Of a stretch of DNA of 32,704 bases, positions 8,241 through 14,992 are shown in pieces. The position numbers and the translations under genes were made by a program. Numbering within the stretch: position 1 is the stretch's first letter; each line of letters begins with the position of its first letter. This DNA is from CAYMND01 sp964465065 (lineage in GTDB: Bacteria; Acidobacteriota; Aminicenantia; UBA2199). Location: assembly GCA_964465065.1 (NCBI GenBank), contig CAYXHZ010000034.1, positions 1 through 32,704 on the forward strand, written 5' to 3'. The notes below the pieces were generated by a model. That model did no database searches, was not told the origin of the DNA, and saw nothing but the letters and a program-made list of their open reading frames with translations.

Positions 8241-8998
8241 CCCAGCCGTTCCATGAGCAGATCGTACCCGCTGCGGCTGACCGGCACCTTGTGGCCGCTG
8301 CGCAGGATGGCCACCCGGTCGTCCTTGCTGTAGGGCTCGATGCGGTCGATGAAGTCCATGGCCACGATGTAGGAACGGTGCACCCGGCAGAAGCGTTTGG
8401 GGTCGAGCCAGGCCTCGATGCGCGCCATGCGTTCGTACTTGAGTTGCCGGCCCTTGGCGGTGACGAAGGCCAGATAATCGCCCTTGGCTTCTATGTAGAT
8501 GATGTCTTCGACCTTGAGGATGGTCACTTCGCCGCGGTTCTGGATCAGCACCCGGCTCAGCGGTCCCTGGCTCTTGCGGTGCTCGTCGACCAGGGTTTCG
8601 GTCTTCTGCCGCTGCAGCGAACGGTCCCACATCGTTTCCTGAAGACGCTGGATGGTTTTGGCCATGCGCGAGGGGGTGACCGGCTTGAGAATGTAATCCA
8701 TAGCCCTCAGTTCAAAGGCGTCGACGGCGTACTGGTCGTAGGCGGTGACGAACACCACCAGCGGCGCATCGTCCCCGAGCAATTCCAGTACATCGAAACC
8801 GGTCAGAACCGGCATCTGCACGTCCAGAAACACCAGATCCGGCTTTTGTTCGCGAATTTCCCGCACCGCCGCCCGACCGTCGCCGGCTTCGCCGATCACC
8901 TCGATCTGCGGGTAGGCCTTGAGGACTTCCTTGACCGCCTCCCGGCCCAGCGGCTCGTCGTCAACCACAAAAACCCGGTACCGTTCCGTTCCAGTCAT
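8237..8998 (-). CDS. LytTR-family response regulator
   Basis: A 253-residue regulator. The receiver domain (about 7-125) has acidic Asp13/Asp14, phosphoacceptor Asp59 in VFLDVQMP, and Lys105 in YILKP. The C-terminal LytTR DNA-binding domain (about 150-253) shows VEDIIYIEAKGDYLAFVTAKG, KYERMARIEAWL, FCRVHRSYIVAMDFI and GHKVPVSRSGYDLL. The start at 8998 is chosen for its AGGGAGGTGA Shine-Dalgarno (9001-9010); an upstream in-frame ATG lies inside the kinase gene. It follows the LytS-type kinase by 2 nt, so they are a matched two-component pair. LytTR proteins bind promoter direct repeats and often control envelope functions; the targets here are not visible. Confidence 0.95.
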   Translation of the reverse strand: MTGTERYRVFVVDDEPLGREAVKEVLKAYPQIEVIGEAGDGRAAVREIREQKPDLVFLDVQMPVLTGFDVLELLGDDAPLVVFVTAYDQYAVDAFELRAMDYILKPVTPSRMAKTIQRLQETMWDRSLQRQKTETLVDEHRKSQGPLSRVLIQNRGEVTILKVEDIIYIEAKGDYLAFVTAKGRQLKYERMARIEAWLDPKRFCRVHRSYIVAMDFIDRIEPYSKDDRVAILRSGHKVPVSRSGYDLLMERLG

Positions 8999-9000
8999 CG

Positions 9001-10059
9001 TCACCTCCCTGCCGCCGTGGCCGGCAGGCGCAGATGCACCCAATACCGGTCGGGCAGCCGTTGCGAACGCATGGAGAATCCACCCTGATAGTACAGATCG
9101 AGACGCTCGCGCAGATTGCTCAGTCCCAGGCCCAGACCGGTCGTTCTGGCCTCGTCATCCGGATCGTTGCCGACGCTGTTGGCTACGCGCAGGTCCAGCC
9201 AGGCCCCGTCCAGCACACAGCTCAGTTCCAGCCGGGCCGGCTCGCTGCCGTTGGCCACGCCGTGTTTGACGGCGTTCTCGAGCAGCGGCAGGATGATCAG
9301 CGGCGGCACCAGGATTTCACCCGAATGTTCCAGATGCACCTGCCAGTCGCAACTCAGCCGGTCGCCGAAGCGGCGCATCTCCATGTCCAGGAACAGTCGT
9401 GCGTGCCGGAATTCCTCGCCGGCGCTGACCCAACGCTTCTCGGTCATCTTCAGCGACAGGACCAGAAAACTGGACAGATCGTCGACCAGCTCCACCGCTT
9501 TTTCCGGATCGCGGTGGATCTCGGGAACGAGCATGTTGAGGATGTTGAACAGAAAATGCGGGTGAATGGCCGACTTCAGCCCGTCCAGCGCCGACTGCGC
9601 CCGGGCGGCCTCGGCCTGCAGACGTTCCCGTTCCAGCTGCTGGGTACGCCGGGTCAGTTCGATGAAATAATTCAAAAAAACCGCCGGCAGATAAATCAGG
9701 GTGGCCACCTCGACGGCCATGATCAGACTGACCGGATTCAGCCAGCCCTGCGGCTGCGGAAAAACGTGCTGCAGCCCGAAACCGAGCAGCAGCATCGGCG
9801 CGGCCAGCATGATCACCGCCGCCATCAGACCGACCAGGTGAGTCATGAAAAAGCGCAGTTGCAGGTTGTTGCGCCAGGGGTTCCCCTGGCACAGGTACCG
9901 TACACTGCCGATGTAGGCGGTGAATATGCCCCCGGAAATCAGCCAGATCAGCAGGGTCCGTACCAGGTTCAAATGCGAGACGAAACGCCAATCCAGCCAG
10001 GCCAGCAGAGTGCAGACCGGCAGCGAAAACAGATAGAAGCGCAATCTGAGCCGAAACAT
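9001..10059 (-). CDS. LytS-type membrane sensor histidine kinase (PF06580 family)
   Basis: A 352-residue kinase. Residues 1-135 hold about four TM helices with no recognisable extracytoplasmic sensor, like small membrane kinases that sense through their helices. The His_kinase domain has IHPHFLFNILN with phosphoacceptor His168 (PHF), and the ATPase has PLLENAVKHG (Asn262) and GLGLGLSNLRERL. It is the cognate kinase of the LytTR regulator that follows at once. The start MFRLRLR (10059) fits the end of the LiaF-like gene 26 nt upstream; no strong Shine-Dalgarno is seen, and an upstream ATG would overlap that gene. The LiaF-like neighbour may be its sensor partner, by analogy with the LiaF-LiaS relationship in Firmicutes (inference). 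Confidence 0.94.
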   Translation of the reverse strand: MFRLRLRFYLFSLPVCTLLAWLDWRFVSHLNLVRTLLIWLISGGIFTAYIGSVRYLCQGNPWRNNLQLRFFMTHLVGLMAAVIMLAAPMLLLGFGLQHVFPQPQGWLNPVSLIMAVEVATLIYLPAVFLNYFIELTRRTQQLERERLQAEAARAQSALDGLKSAIHPHFLFNILNMLVPEIHRDPEKAVELVDDLSSFLVLSLKMTEKRWVSAGEEFRHARLFLDMEMRRFGDRLSCDWQVHLEHSGEILVPPLIILPLLENAVKHGVANGSEPARLELSCVLDGAWLDLRVANSVGNDPDDEARTTGLGLGLSNLRERLDLYYQGGFSMRSQRLPDRYWVHLRLPATAAGR

Positions 10060-10084
10060 GGTCAGTGGTTCAGGCTGTTGGCCT

Positions 10085-10804
10085 TCAATTCTTGAATTCG
10101 ACCCCGCCCAGGATGACCGTGGCGTGGACCACCAGTTTCTTTTTGGTCTCACCCTGCTGGGCGGTGTTGTTCTCGAAGCCGCCCATCAGCGGAACGCCCT
10201 GCAGGACGACAGCCCAGGTAGTCGGCAGGGCGATCTCCACCCCGCCCATGATGGCCGTGACGTCGATATGCATTTCGTCGCCCTCCATGTCGGCCTCGCG
10301 CAGATTGAGCTCGAAACCGCCCATGATGGCCGTGATGCGCCCGCCCTTCAGGCTGCGGCTGGAAATCCGGTAATCGCCGCCGCCCATGACGGCCGAGAAA
10401 TTGAGATAATCTTCGCTGTATTCCTGATTCTTCGAACCGCACAGCATGTCGGAACGGCTGCAGGGCCGGCCACAGACATGGTCCTTGATGATGTGAATGC
10501 CGGCGAAGATGATCAGCAGGGGCCAGATGTAATGGAAGTCGAATTCGATCCGTCCGAATTCATCCAGCAAAAACAGTCCGCCGATGATGATCATGAACAG
10601 GCCGAACAGAGGTTTGCGCAGAGGTGCCGGTTCCAGCAGCTTGGTCAGGCCGATGATCACCAGCAGCAGCGGCCAGAGTTTCCACAGCGAGAAATCCAAT
10701 TGGATGAGGTTCAGGTTGTCCAGAAAAAAAAGCGTTCCGGCCACCACCAGCACGAATCCCAGTATGACCCCGGGGCTGACTCTTCTTATTTGTTGTTGCG
10801 TCAC
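10085..10804 (-). CDS. LiaF-like membrane protein (four TM plus C-terminal beta domain)
   Basis: A 239-residue protein from a GTG at 10804, chosen for the GGAGG (10814-10810) 5 nt upstream. Four TM helices at about 12-28, 44-58, 68-82 and 93-107 form a LiaF/DUF5668-type membrane unit. A Cys-containing linker (Cys111, Cys115, Cys122) leads to a cytoplasmic-type beta domain with repeating MGG turns (AVMGGG, AIMGGFELNL, AIMGGVEI, PLMGGFEN, VILGGVEF), as in the LiaF C-terminal domain and related predicted adhesin-like beta-helices. In Firmicutes LiaF inhibits the LiaS kinase. Here it is the first gene of an operon with a kinase and a LytTR regulator, which suggests the same role. An ATG about 36 nt further upstream lacks a ribosome-binding site. 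Confidence 0.82.
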   Translation of the reverse strand: MTQQQIRRVSPGVILGFVLVVAGTLFFLDNLNLIQLDFSLWKLWPLLLVIIGLTKLLEPAPLRKPLFGLFMIIIGGLFLLDEFGRIEFDFHYIWPLLIIFAGIHIIKDHVCGRPCSRSDMLCGSKNQEYSEDYLNFSAVMGGGDYRISSRSLKGGRITAIMGGFELNLREADMEGDEMHIDVTAIMGGVEIALPTTWAVVLQGVPLMGGFENNTAQQGETKKKLVVHATVILGGVEFKN

Positions 10805-10918
10805 GTTGTCCTCCACACTTCGTCTAAGCAGCCCCATGATATATCCCGCACCAAAAACTTGCACGCCTTTTTCGATGAGCCGCGATCATTTTCCGGCAGA
10901 AGGCGACCCGAGGCCGGT

Positions 10919-12004
10919 TCAACGGAGCGTGACGACCTTGAGATCGATACCGGCCACCGGTTCGGCCAGGCCGCGGTAGATATCCCAATAGGTCTGCCGG
11001 GCCTGACCCAGCCGCTCGTAGAGTTCATGACTCTTGTCCACTTGGTACTCGGCGATGCGCTTGAGCCGGCCGTCGACGAAGATCAGCCGTTCGGCGCGGT
11101 TGAGGATGCCGGCCGTACCGATGCTGCACACGGCCACCAGCTCGTTGCGGGCGTTGCGTTCCAGCAGTTCGCCGTAACGGACATGACGTTCCTGAACGGT
11201 CACGCCCTGCTGGCGCAGGATGGCGCAGATGCCGTTGATGGTCACCGAGGGCAGGATCAGCGGGTTCTCCGGAATCTTGACCACGCTGCCGTCGCGGAAG
11301 GCGAACAGGCAGCAGGAGGAATCCCACTCGCTGACGATGCGCTCTTCGATGGGCTGCTGCGGCTGGTCGTCCAGAAACAGGGCGGCGCCGGCGCTCGGTT
11401 CGATGGCCTTGGCGGCGTCGACGGCCTTGACGCTCATCAGGTAATTGACACCCAGCTTCAGACAACCGGTGCCGTTCACGCCGACGGCGCGCACCAGGTG
11501 CGGAATGATCACCCCGGTGAAGGGCTCGCCCAGGTAGCTGTCGTAGCGGTTGGCCGACAGGCGGATGGCCGGATCCTCGGGGAAGGTGACGCCGATCGAC
11601 ATCGATTCGTCGACGGTGAAGGGGCGCAGGTAGCCCTGGGCGCCCATGTCGGCCATTTCCTGGACGAAGGGGATCATCTGTTCGTCGGAGAAATAACCGG
11701 CGATCAGTTTTTCGAGTTCCTCTTGTCCAGGAACCAGTTGCTGCTGCTCCCGGCCCAGGTTGTAGGCCATACTGCGCCGGAAACGGTCCAGGTTCTTGTG
11801 CAGATTGGCAAAAACCAGCTGCAGCTGTCCGTCCTGTTTGCGGGCGAAAAAGCGGATACCCTCGAAGGCCAGGAACAGTCCGTAATGTATGGACCGGGAG
11901 ATGGCGAACACCTTGTCATCCACCGGATTGATCTCGAATTGTTTAGTCTTCAGTCGGTACAGACCCTGCCGGGCCGCCCATTTGGTTCCTTTGAAACCGG
12001 CCAT
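10919..12004 (-). CDS. Class IV PLP aminotransferase, branched-chain aminotransferase-like
   Basis: A 361-residue protein related to branched-chain amino acid aminotransferases (fold type IV). Near the N-terminus SIHYGLFLAFEGIRFF and the LHKNLDRFRRSM segment match the HYG..FEG and LdRl.rSa motifs. Lys183 in CLKLGVNYLMS corresponds to the PLP lysine before the GNY motif. LFLDDQ, SEWDSSCCLFAF and CSIGTAGILNR stand for the usual LD, E-G-T-N and GTA phosphate-binding motifs, but all are divergent, so the substrate may not be a branched-chain amino acid. The start at 12004 has AGGAGG (12014-12009) upstream, behind a good promoter. It stands alone, diverging from the peptidase gene. The fold is secure, the substrate open. 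Confidence 0.85.
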   Translation of the reverse strand: MAGFKGTKWAARQGLYRLKTKQFEINPVDDKVFAISRSIHYGLFLAFEGIRFFARKQDGQLQLVFANLHKNLDRFRRSMAYNLGREQQQLVPGQEELEKLIAGYFSDEQMIPFVQEMADMGAQGYLRPFTVDESMSIGVTFPEDPAIRLSANRYDSYLGEPFTGVIIPHLVRAVGVNGTGCLKLGVNYLMSVKAVDAAKAIEPSAGAALFLDDQPQQPIEERIVSEWDSSCCLFAFRDGSVVKIPENPLILPSVTINGICAILRQQGVTVQERHVRYGELLERNARNELVAVCSIGTAGILNRAERLIFVDGRLKRIAEYQVDKSHELYERLGQARQTYWDIYRGLAEPVAGIDLKVVTLR

Positions 12005-12048
12005 ATCGCCTCCTCGTAGCGTTTGCTGTAGATTAAAAAAGAAAATAG

Positions 12049-12077
12049 ATTGTAAGAAAGCAGGCGCCAACTTGCAA
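12049..12077 (-). promoter_or_regulatory. Promoter of the class IV aminotransferase gene
   Basis: On the minus strand TTGCAA (12077-12072), exactly 17 nt, then TACAAT (12054-12049). This gives a leader of about 38 nt that includes the AGGAGG site. Confidence 0.6.
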
Positions 12078-12184
12078 GGCCCGATCTTGCCGGCCGGGGC
12101 TTTTCCGAAGGATTTTGAATGGAAAGGCCTTTTTTTTAAAGATTCGGCATTACGAAACCGCCCCCTCTCCCTTCTCAACCCGCC

Positions 12185-12213
12185 TTGACTTTTCCTCCTC
12201 CGGCGCGTAGCCT
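12185..12213 (+). promoter_or_regulatory. Putative promoter of the M20 peptidase gene
   Basis: TTGACT (12185-12190), 17 nt, TAGCCT (12208-12213), then a GGAGG ribosome site at 12231-12235. The -35 is good and the -10 only fair. Confidence 0.45.
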
Positions 12214-12241
12214 TCTCAAAGATCCCAAACGGAGGCCCCCC

Positions 12242-13318
12242 ATGTCACAGCGTATGATCGAACAGTTCATGAAAATGGTAACCATACCCAGCGAATCCGG
12301 CAACGAGGCCGAGTTCATCGCCTATCTCGAAAAAGAATTGCAGAACCTGGGTGCAGAGGCGCTCGTCGACAGCTACGGCAATCTGATCGCCAGGCTGCCG
12401 GCCAAAGGCAGCACAGCCTCAAAACCCATCCTGCTCTCCTGTCATGCCGACACCGTCAAACCGGGTATCGGCATCCAGCCGGTACTGGACGACGGGGTCA
12501 TCCGTTCCCAGGGTGAAACCATCCTGGGCGCCGACGACAAGGCCGGCATCGCCGAAATGCTCGAAGCCTTGCGCACAGCCCCGGTCCGACCGCCCATCGA
12601 GATCGCCATCAGCCGCCAGGAAGAAGTCGGTCTGCACGGCGTCAAGAACATGGACTTCTCCAAAATAAACGCCAAAACCGGTTTTCTGCTCGACAACGAC
12701 ACCCTGGACACCATCGTCATCGGCGGACCGTCCTACTTCGCCATCGACGTCGAGGTCACCGGCCGCGCCGCCCACGCCGGTATGGAGCCGGAGAAGGGCA
12801 TCAACGCGATCCAGGCCGCCGCCAGAGCCATTTCCGCCCTGCGTCTGGGCCGTCTGGATCACGAGACGACGGCCAATGTCGGCGTCATCGAGGGGGGCAT
12901 CATCCGCAACGGCGTACCTGAAAAAGCCAAATTTCTGGCCGAATGCCGCAGCCTCAACCACGACAAGGCCGCCGCTCTGGCCCGGGAAATGGAGAAGACC
13001 ATCTACAACGAAGTGAAAAAATACGGAGCCAAGGTCGGCATCACCGTCAACAACCTCTGCAAGGCCGTCGCCATCGCCGAGGATGCGGGCACGGTCCAGA
13101 TCGCCAAGCAGGCCTTGAACAGCGTGGGCATCCAGGCCAGGACCACTTTCATCACCGGCTTCACCGACGCCTCGATCTACAACAACCAGGGCATCGAGAT
13201 GGCCGTGGTCGGCATCGGCGCCCAGTTGGAGCATTCCTGTCAGGAACACATCCGCGTCGCCGACATGGAGAAGGCGGTGCTCATGCTGGTCGAAATCATG
13301 CGCCTGTGCGCGGTCTGA
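12242..13318 (+). CDS. M20-family metallopeptidase, PepT-like
   Basis: A 358-residue di-zinc peptidase resembling tripeptide aminopeptidase (PepT) and its PepT2-like relatives. Metal-site candidates are all present: His68 and Asp70 in SCHADTVKP, Asp98 in GADDKAG, Glu127/Glu128 in RQEEVGLHG, Asp151 in LLDND, and the late His in LEHSCQEH. The dimerisation lid (about 165-270) has the expected GRAAHAGMEPEKGINAI motif. There is no signal peptide, so it should act in the cytoplasm on short peptides. GGAGG at 12231-12235, 6 nt before the ATG, decides the start. It converges on the NYN gene with a 25-nt gap. Family is firm; precise peptide preference cannot be read. Confidence 0.93.
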   Translation: MSQRMIEQFMKMVTIPSESGNEAEFIAYLEKELQNLGAEALVDSYGNLIARLPAKGSTASKPILLSCHADTVKPGIGIQPVLDDGVIRSQGETILGADDKAGIAEMLEALRTAPVRPPIEIAISRQEEVGLHGVKNMDFSKINAKTGFLLDNDTLDTIVIGGPSYFAIDVEVTGRAAHAGMEPEKGINAIQAAARAISALRLGRLDHETTANVGVIEGGIIRNGVPEKAKFLAECRSLNHDKAAALAREMEKTIYNEVKKYGAKVGITVNNLCKAVAIAEDAGTVQIAKQALNSVGIQARTTFITGFTDASIYNNQGIEMAVVGIGAQLEHSCQEHIRVADMEKAVLMLVEIMRLCAV

Positions 13319-13343
13319 AGCCAGGAAGGCTTTCGGCCGCGGG

Positions 13344-14348
13344 TCAGAGCCTGCGCACGTACCAGCGCATATCGTCGTTCTTGGTTTCGACCAGTTCGCG
13401 CTTTTCGGCATCGATAATCAGCTTTTTCAGCTGCGGGTAACCGTGCTGTTTGATGTTGATGCCCTGTTCCAGCAGGGCGGTGCTGACCTGGGAAAAGTGC
13501 ACCCACTTCCCGCCCGAGGATATCTCGGCCAGGATGTTCATCAGGATGGTGATGATCTGCGGCAGCTGCGGCCCCTTGGGGGTCGACACCCGGGTTTCCG
13601 GCAGCGACAGCACCAGGCCCTCGCCCTGGCTGCGCACCTCGATGATCTTGCGCCGGGCGGCTTCCGTGATGAAATCCTGCCAGTGCTTGAAACCCTCGAC
13701 GTTGCCGGAGAAGTTCTCGTTCAAGAGCTGCATGCGCACCTTGACCGATCCCGGCGTGGCGATCTTCTTGTGACGGTCCATCATCATCACCGCCTCGGTC
13801 AGAAGCGGAAAGGCCTCGTCCCGTTTGAGGGAGACGTGCAGGTTTTCGCTCTCGTTGATCGCGTCGGCGGCGTCGGAGGCGTCACCGGGGATCAGGTTGC
13901 GGTAATCGGTATATTCGTCGGCCAGTTCCAGCAACTGCTCGGAAGCGGTGTTGGAATCGCAGACGACGATGATCATCTTGCCGTGTTTCTTGAGGGTCTG
14001 CAACAGCGGCCGGAAATCGATGTCGCCGGTCAGGATGATGTAGGTGCGGATATGCGGGTACTGGAAGATCATCTCGGTGGCCTTGGCGATCAGCACGAAA
14101 TCGGAGCTGTTCTTGCGCCGCTTGCGCTTGTCGTCGCTCTGCGGCAGATGGATCAGTTCGAAACCCTTGCCGGAGATGTTGACTGCCAGCTGGTTCTTGA
14201 TCTTGTTGGTCCAGTTTCCGATGGCGATGGCCGCCGAAACGTTGCCCAGTTGCCGGGCGTAATCCAGCAGACCGTCGACGAACATCGAGTCGCCGTGCGG
14301 AGGGGTGACGTTCTCTATATCCCACAAGATGGCCAGGTTGCTTTTCAT
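13344..14348 (-). CDS. NYN-domain (PIN-like) protein with two C-terminal OST-HTH/LOTUS-like domains
   Basis: A 334-residue protein. The NYN domain (about 5-150) has the four acidic residues of the PIN-like fold: Asp10 in LWDIENV, Asp83 in SSDFVLIAKA, and Asp109/Asp111 in LTGDIDFRPLL. NYN domains are predicted or proven metal-dependent RNases. A linker rich in Asp/Ala/Glu (about 150-170) leads to two winged-helix modules, about 175-252 and about 265-334, that look like OST-HTH/LOTUS RNA-binding domains; the second is the less sure. AGAGGAA sits upstream of the start. It is a single gene between convergent pepT-like and co-directional FKBP genes, with no toxin-antitoxin partner visible. A role in RNA processing or decay is inferred. 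Confidence 0.87.
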   Translation of the reverse strand: MKSNLAILWDIENVTPPHGDSMFVDGLLDYARQLGNVSAAIAIGNWTNKIKNQLAVNISGKGFELIHLPQSDDKRKRRKNSSDFVLIAKATEMIFQYPHIRTYIILTGDIDFRPLLQTLKKHGKMIIVVCDSNTASEQLLELADEYTDYRNLIPGDASDAADAINESENLHVSLKRDEAFPLLTEAVMMMDRHKKIATPGSVKVRMQLLNENFSGNVEGFKHWQDFITEAARRKIIEVRSQGEGLVLSLPETRVSTPKGPQLPQIITILMNILAEISSGGKWVHFSQVSTALLEQGINIKQHGYPQLKKLIIDAEKRELVETKNDDMRWYVRRL

Positions 14349-14471
14349 GTTCGGTTCCTCTCTTCTTGTTCACGATGAGCCCGCAGGCTCTCTATACCGT
14401 ACAGAATACCATATTACGGAATTTTCGGCGAGCCGGTCGGCGCAAAAATTCACCGGGTACTTTTTTTGTGG

Positions 14472-14936
14472 CTAGAGCAAAGTCACATCGAAAACCAGCG
14501 TGGTGTAGGCAGGGATGCTGCCGGCGCCCGAATCGCCGTAGGCCAGGCTCGAAGGAACGATCAGCCGGGCCGTCCCGCCGTGCTTCATGAGGGCGATTCC
14601 TTCGTCCCAGCCCTTGATGACTCGGCCGGCGCCCAGCACGAAACTGATCGTGCCCGAATCGAAAACGGTGCCGTCCAGCATCCTGCCGGTGTATTGAACG
14701 GTCACGGATTCGCCCGGCTGCGCTGCCTGGCCCGTTCCGGCGCTGAGTTCGATGTAGTACAGGCCGCTGGCCGTGGGAGCGACGTTGATGTTGTTGGTCT
14801 GGATGTATTCGGCCAGCTGTTCCATTTCCTGTTCATAGCTGTTGTCGGGGTCGGTTTTGCAGGAAAAGGCGACGAGAAGCATCGGCACCAGGAGAAGAAC
14901 GGCGGCGAATCGTTGGTTCGGTATTGTTTTTGTCAT
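14472..14936 (-). CDS. FKBP-type peptidyl-prolyl isomerase, probable lipoprotein
   Basis: A 154-residue protein. Residues 1-25 are a signal peptide ending in an approximate lipobox (VAFSC, Cys26), so it is probably a lipid-anchored periplasmic foldase. Residues about 74-154 are a single FKBP domain: SVTVQYTGRMLDGTVFDSG, the V-I-K-G-W core (106-110), LAYGDSGAGSIPAYTTLVFDVTLL. Aromatic active-site positions Tyr82, Phe92, Trp110 and Tyr133 are present, and Asp93 is kept, so prolyl isomerase activity is expected. A short helical linker (33-50) may dimerise, as in FkpA/Mip. The start has no ribosome-binding site; a promoter ends 5 nt upstream, implying a leaderless message. Confidence 0.92.
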   Translation of the reverse strand: MTKTIPNQRFAAVLLLVPMLLVAFSCKTDPDNSYEQEMEQLAEYIQTNNINVAPTASGLYYIELSAGTGQAAQPGESVTVQYTGRMLDGTVFDSGTISFVLGAGRVIKGWDEGIALMKHGGTARLIVPSSLAYGDSGAGSIPAYTTLVFDVTLL

Positions 14937-14941
14937 CGCCC

Positions 14942-14971
14942 ATGATACCGCACAGAACGCTCCTGTGTCAA
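14942..14971 (-). promoter_or_regulatory. Promoter of the FKBP gene, leaderless arrangement
   Basis: On the minus strand perfect TTGACA (14971-14966), an 18-nt spacer and TATCAT (14947-14942, 5 of 6 consensus). Only 5 nt separate the -10 from the ATG at 14936, so transcription should begin at or within a base or two of the start codon. Confidence 0.75.
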
Positions 14972-14992
14972 AAAAGGTGCCGGGTCGTCCGC

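Noticed and set aside
8241..8630. Upstream extension of the zf-TFIIB gene
   Set aside because: It is out of frame with and inside the LytTR gene and Arg/Gln/Pro-rich; the GTG start at 8240 with a GTGA overlap is far better.
10058..12019. Open frame of 653 codons on the + strand
   Set aside because: It is antisense to the LiaF-like and aminotransferase genes, both with recognisable motifs. The translation lacks any family pattern.
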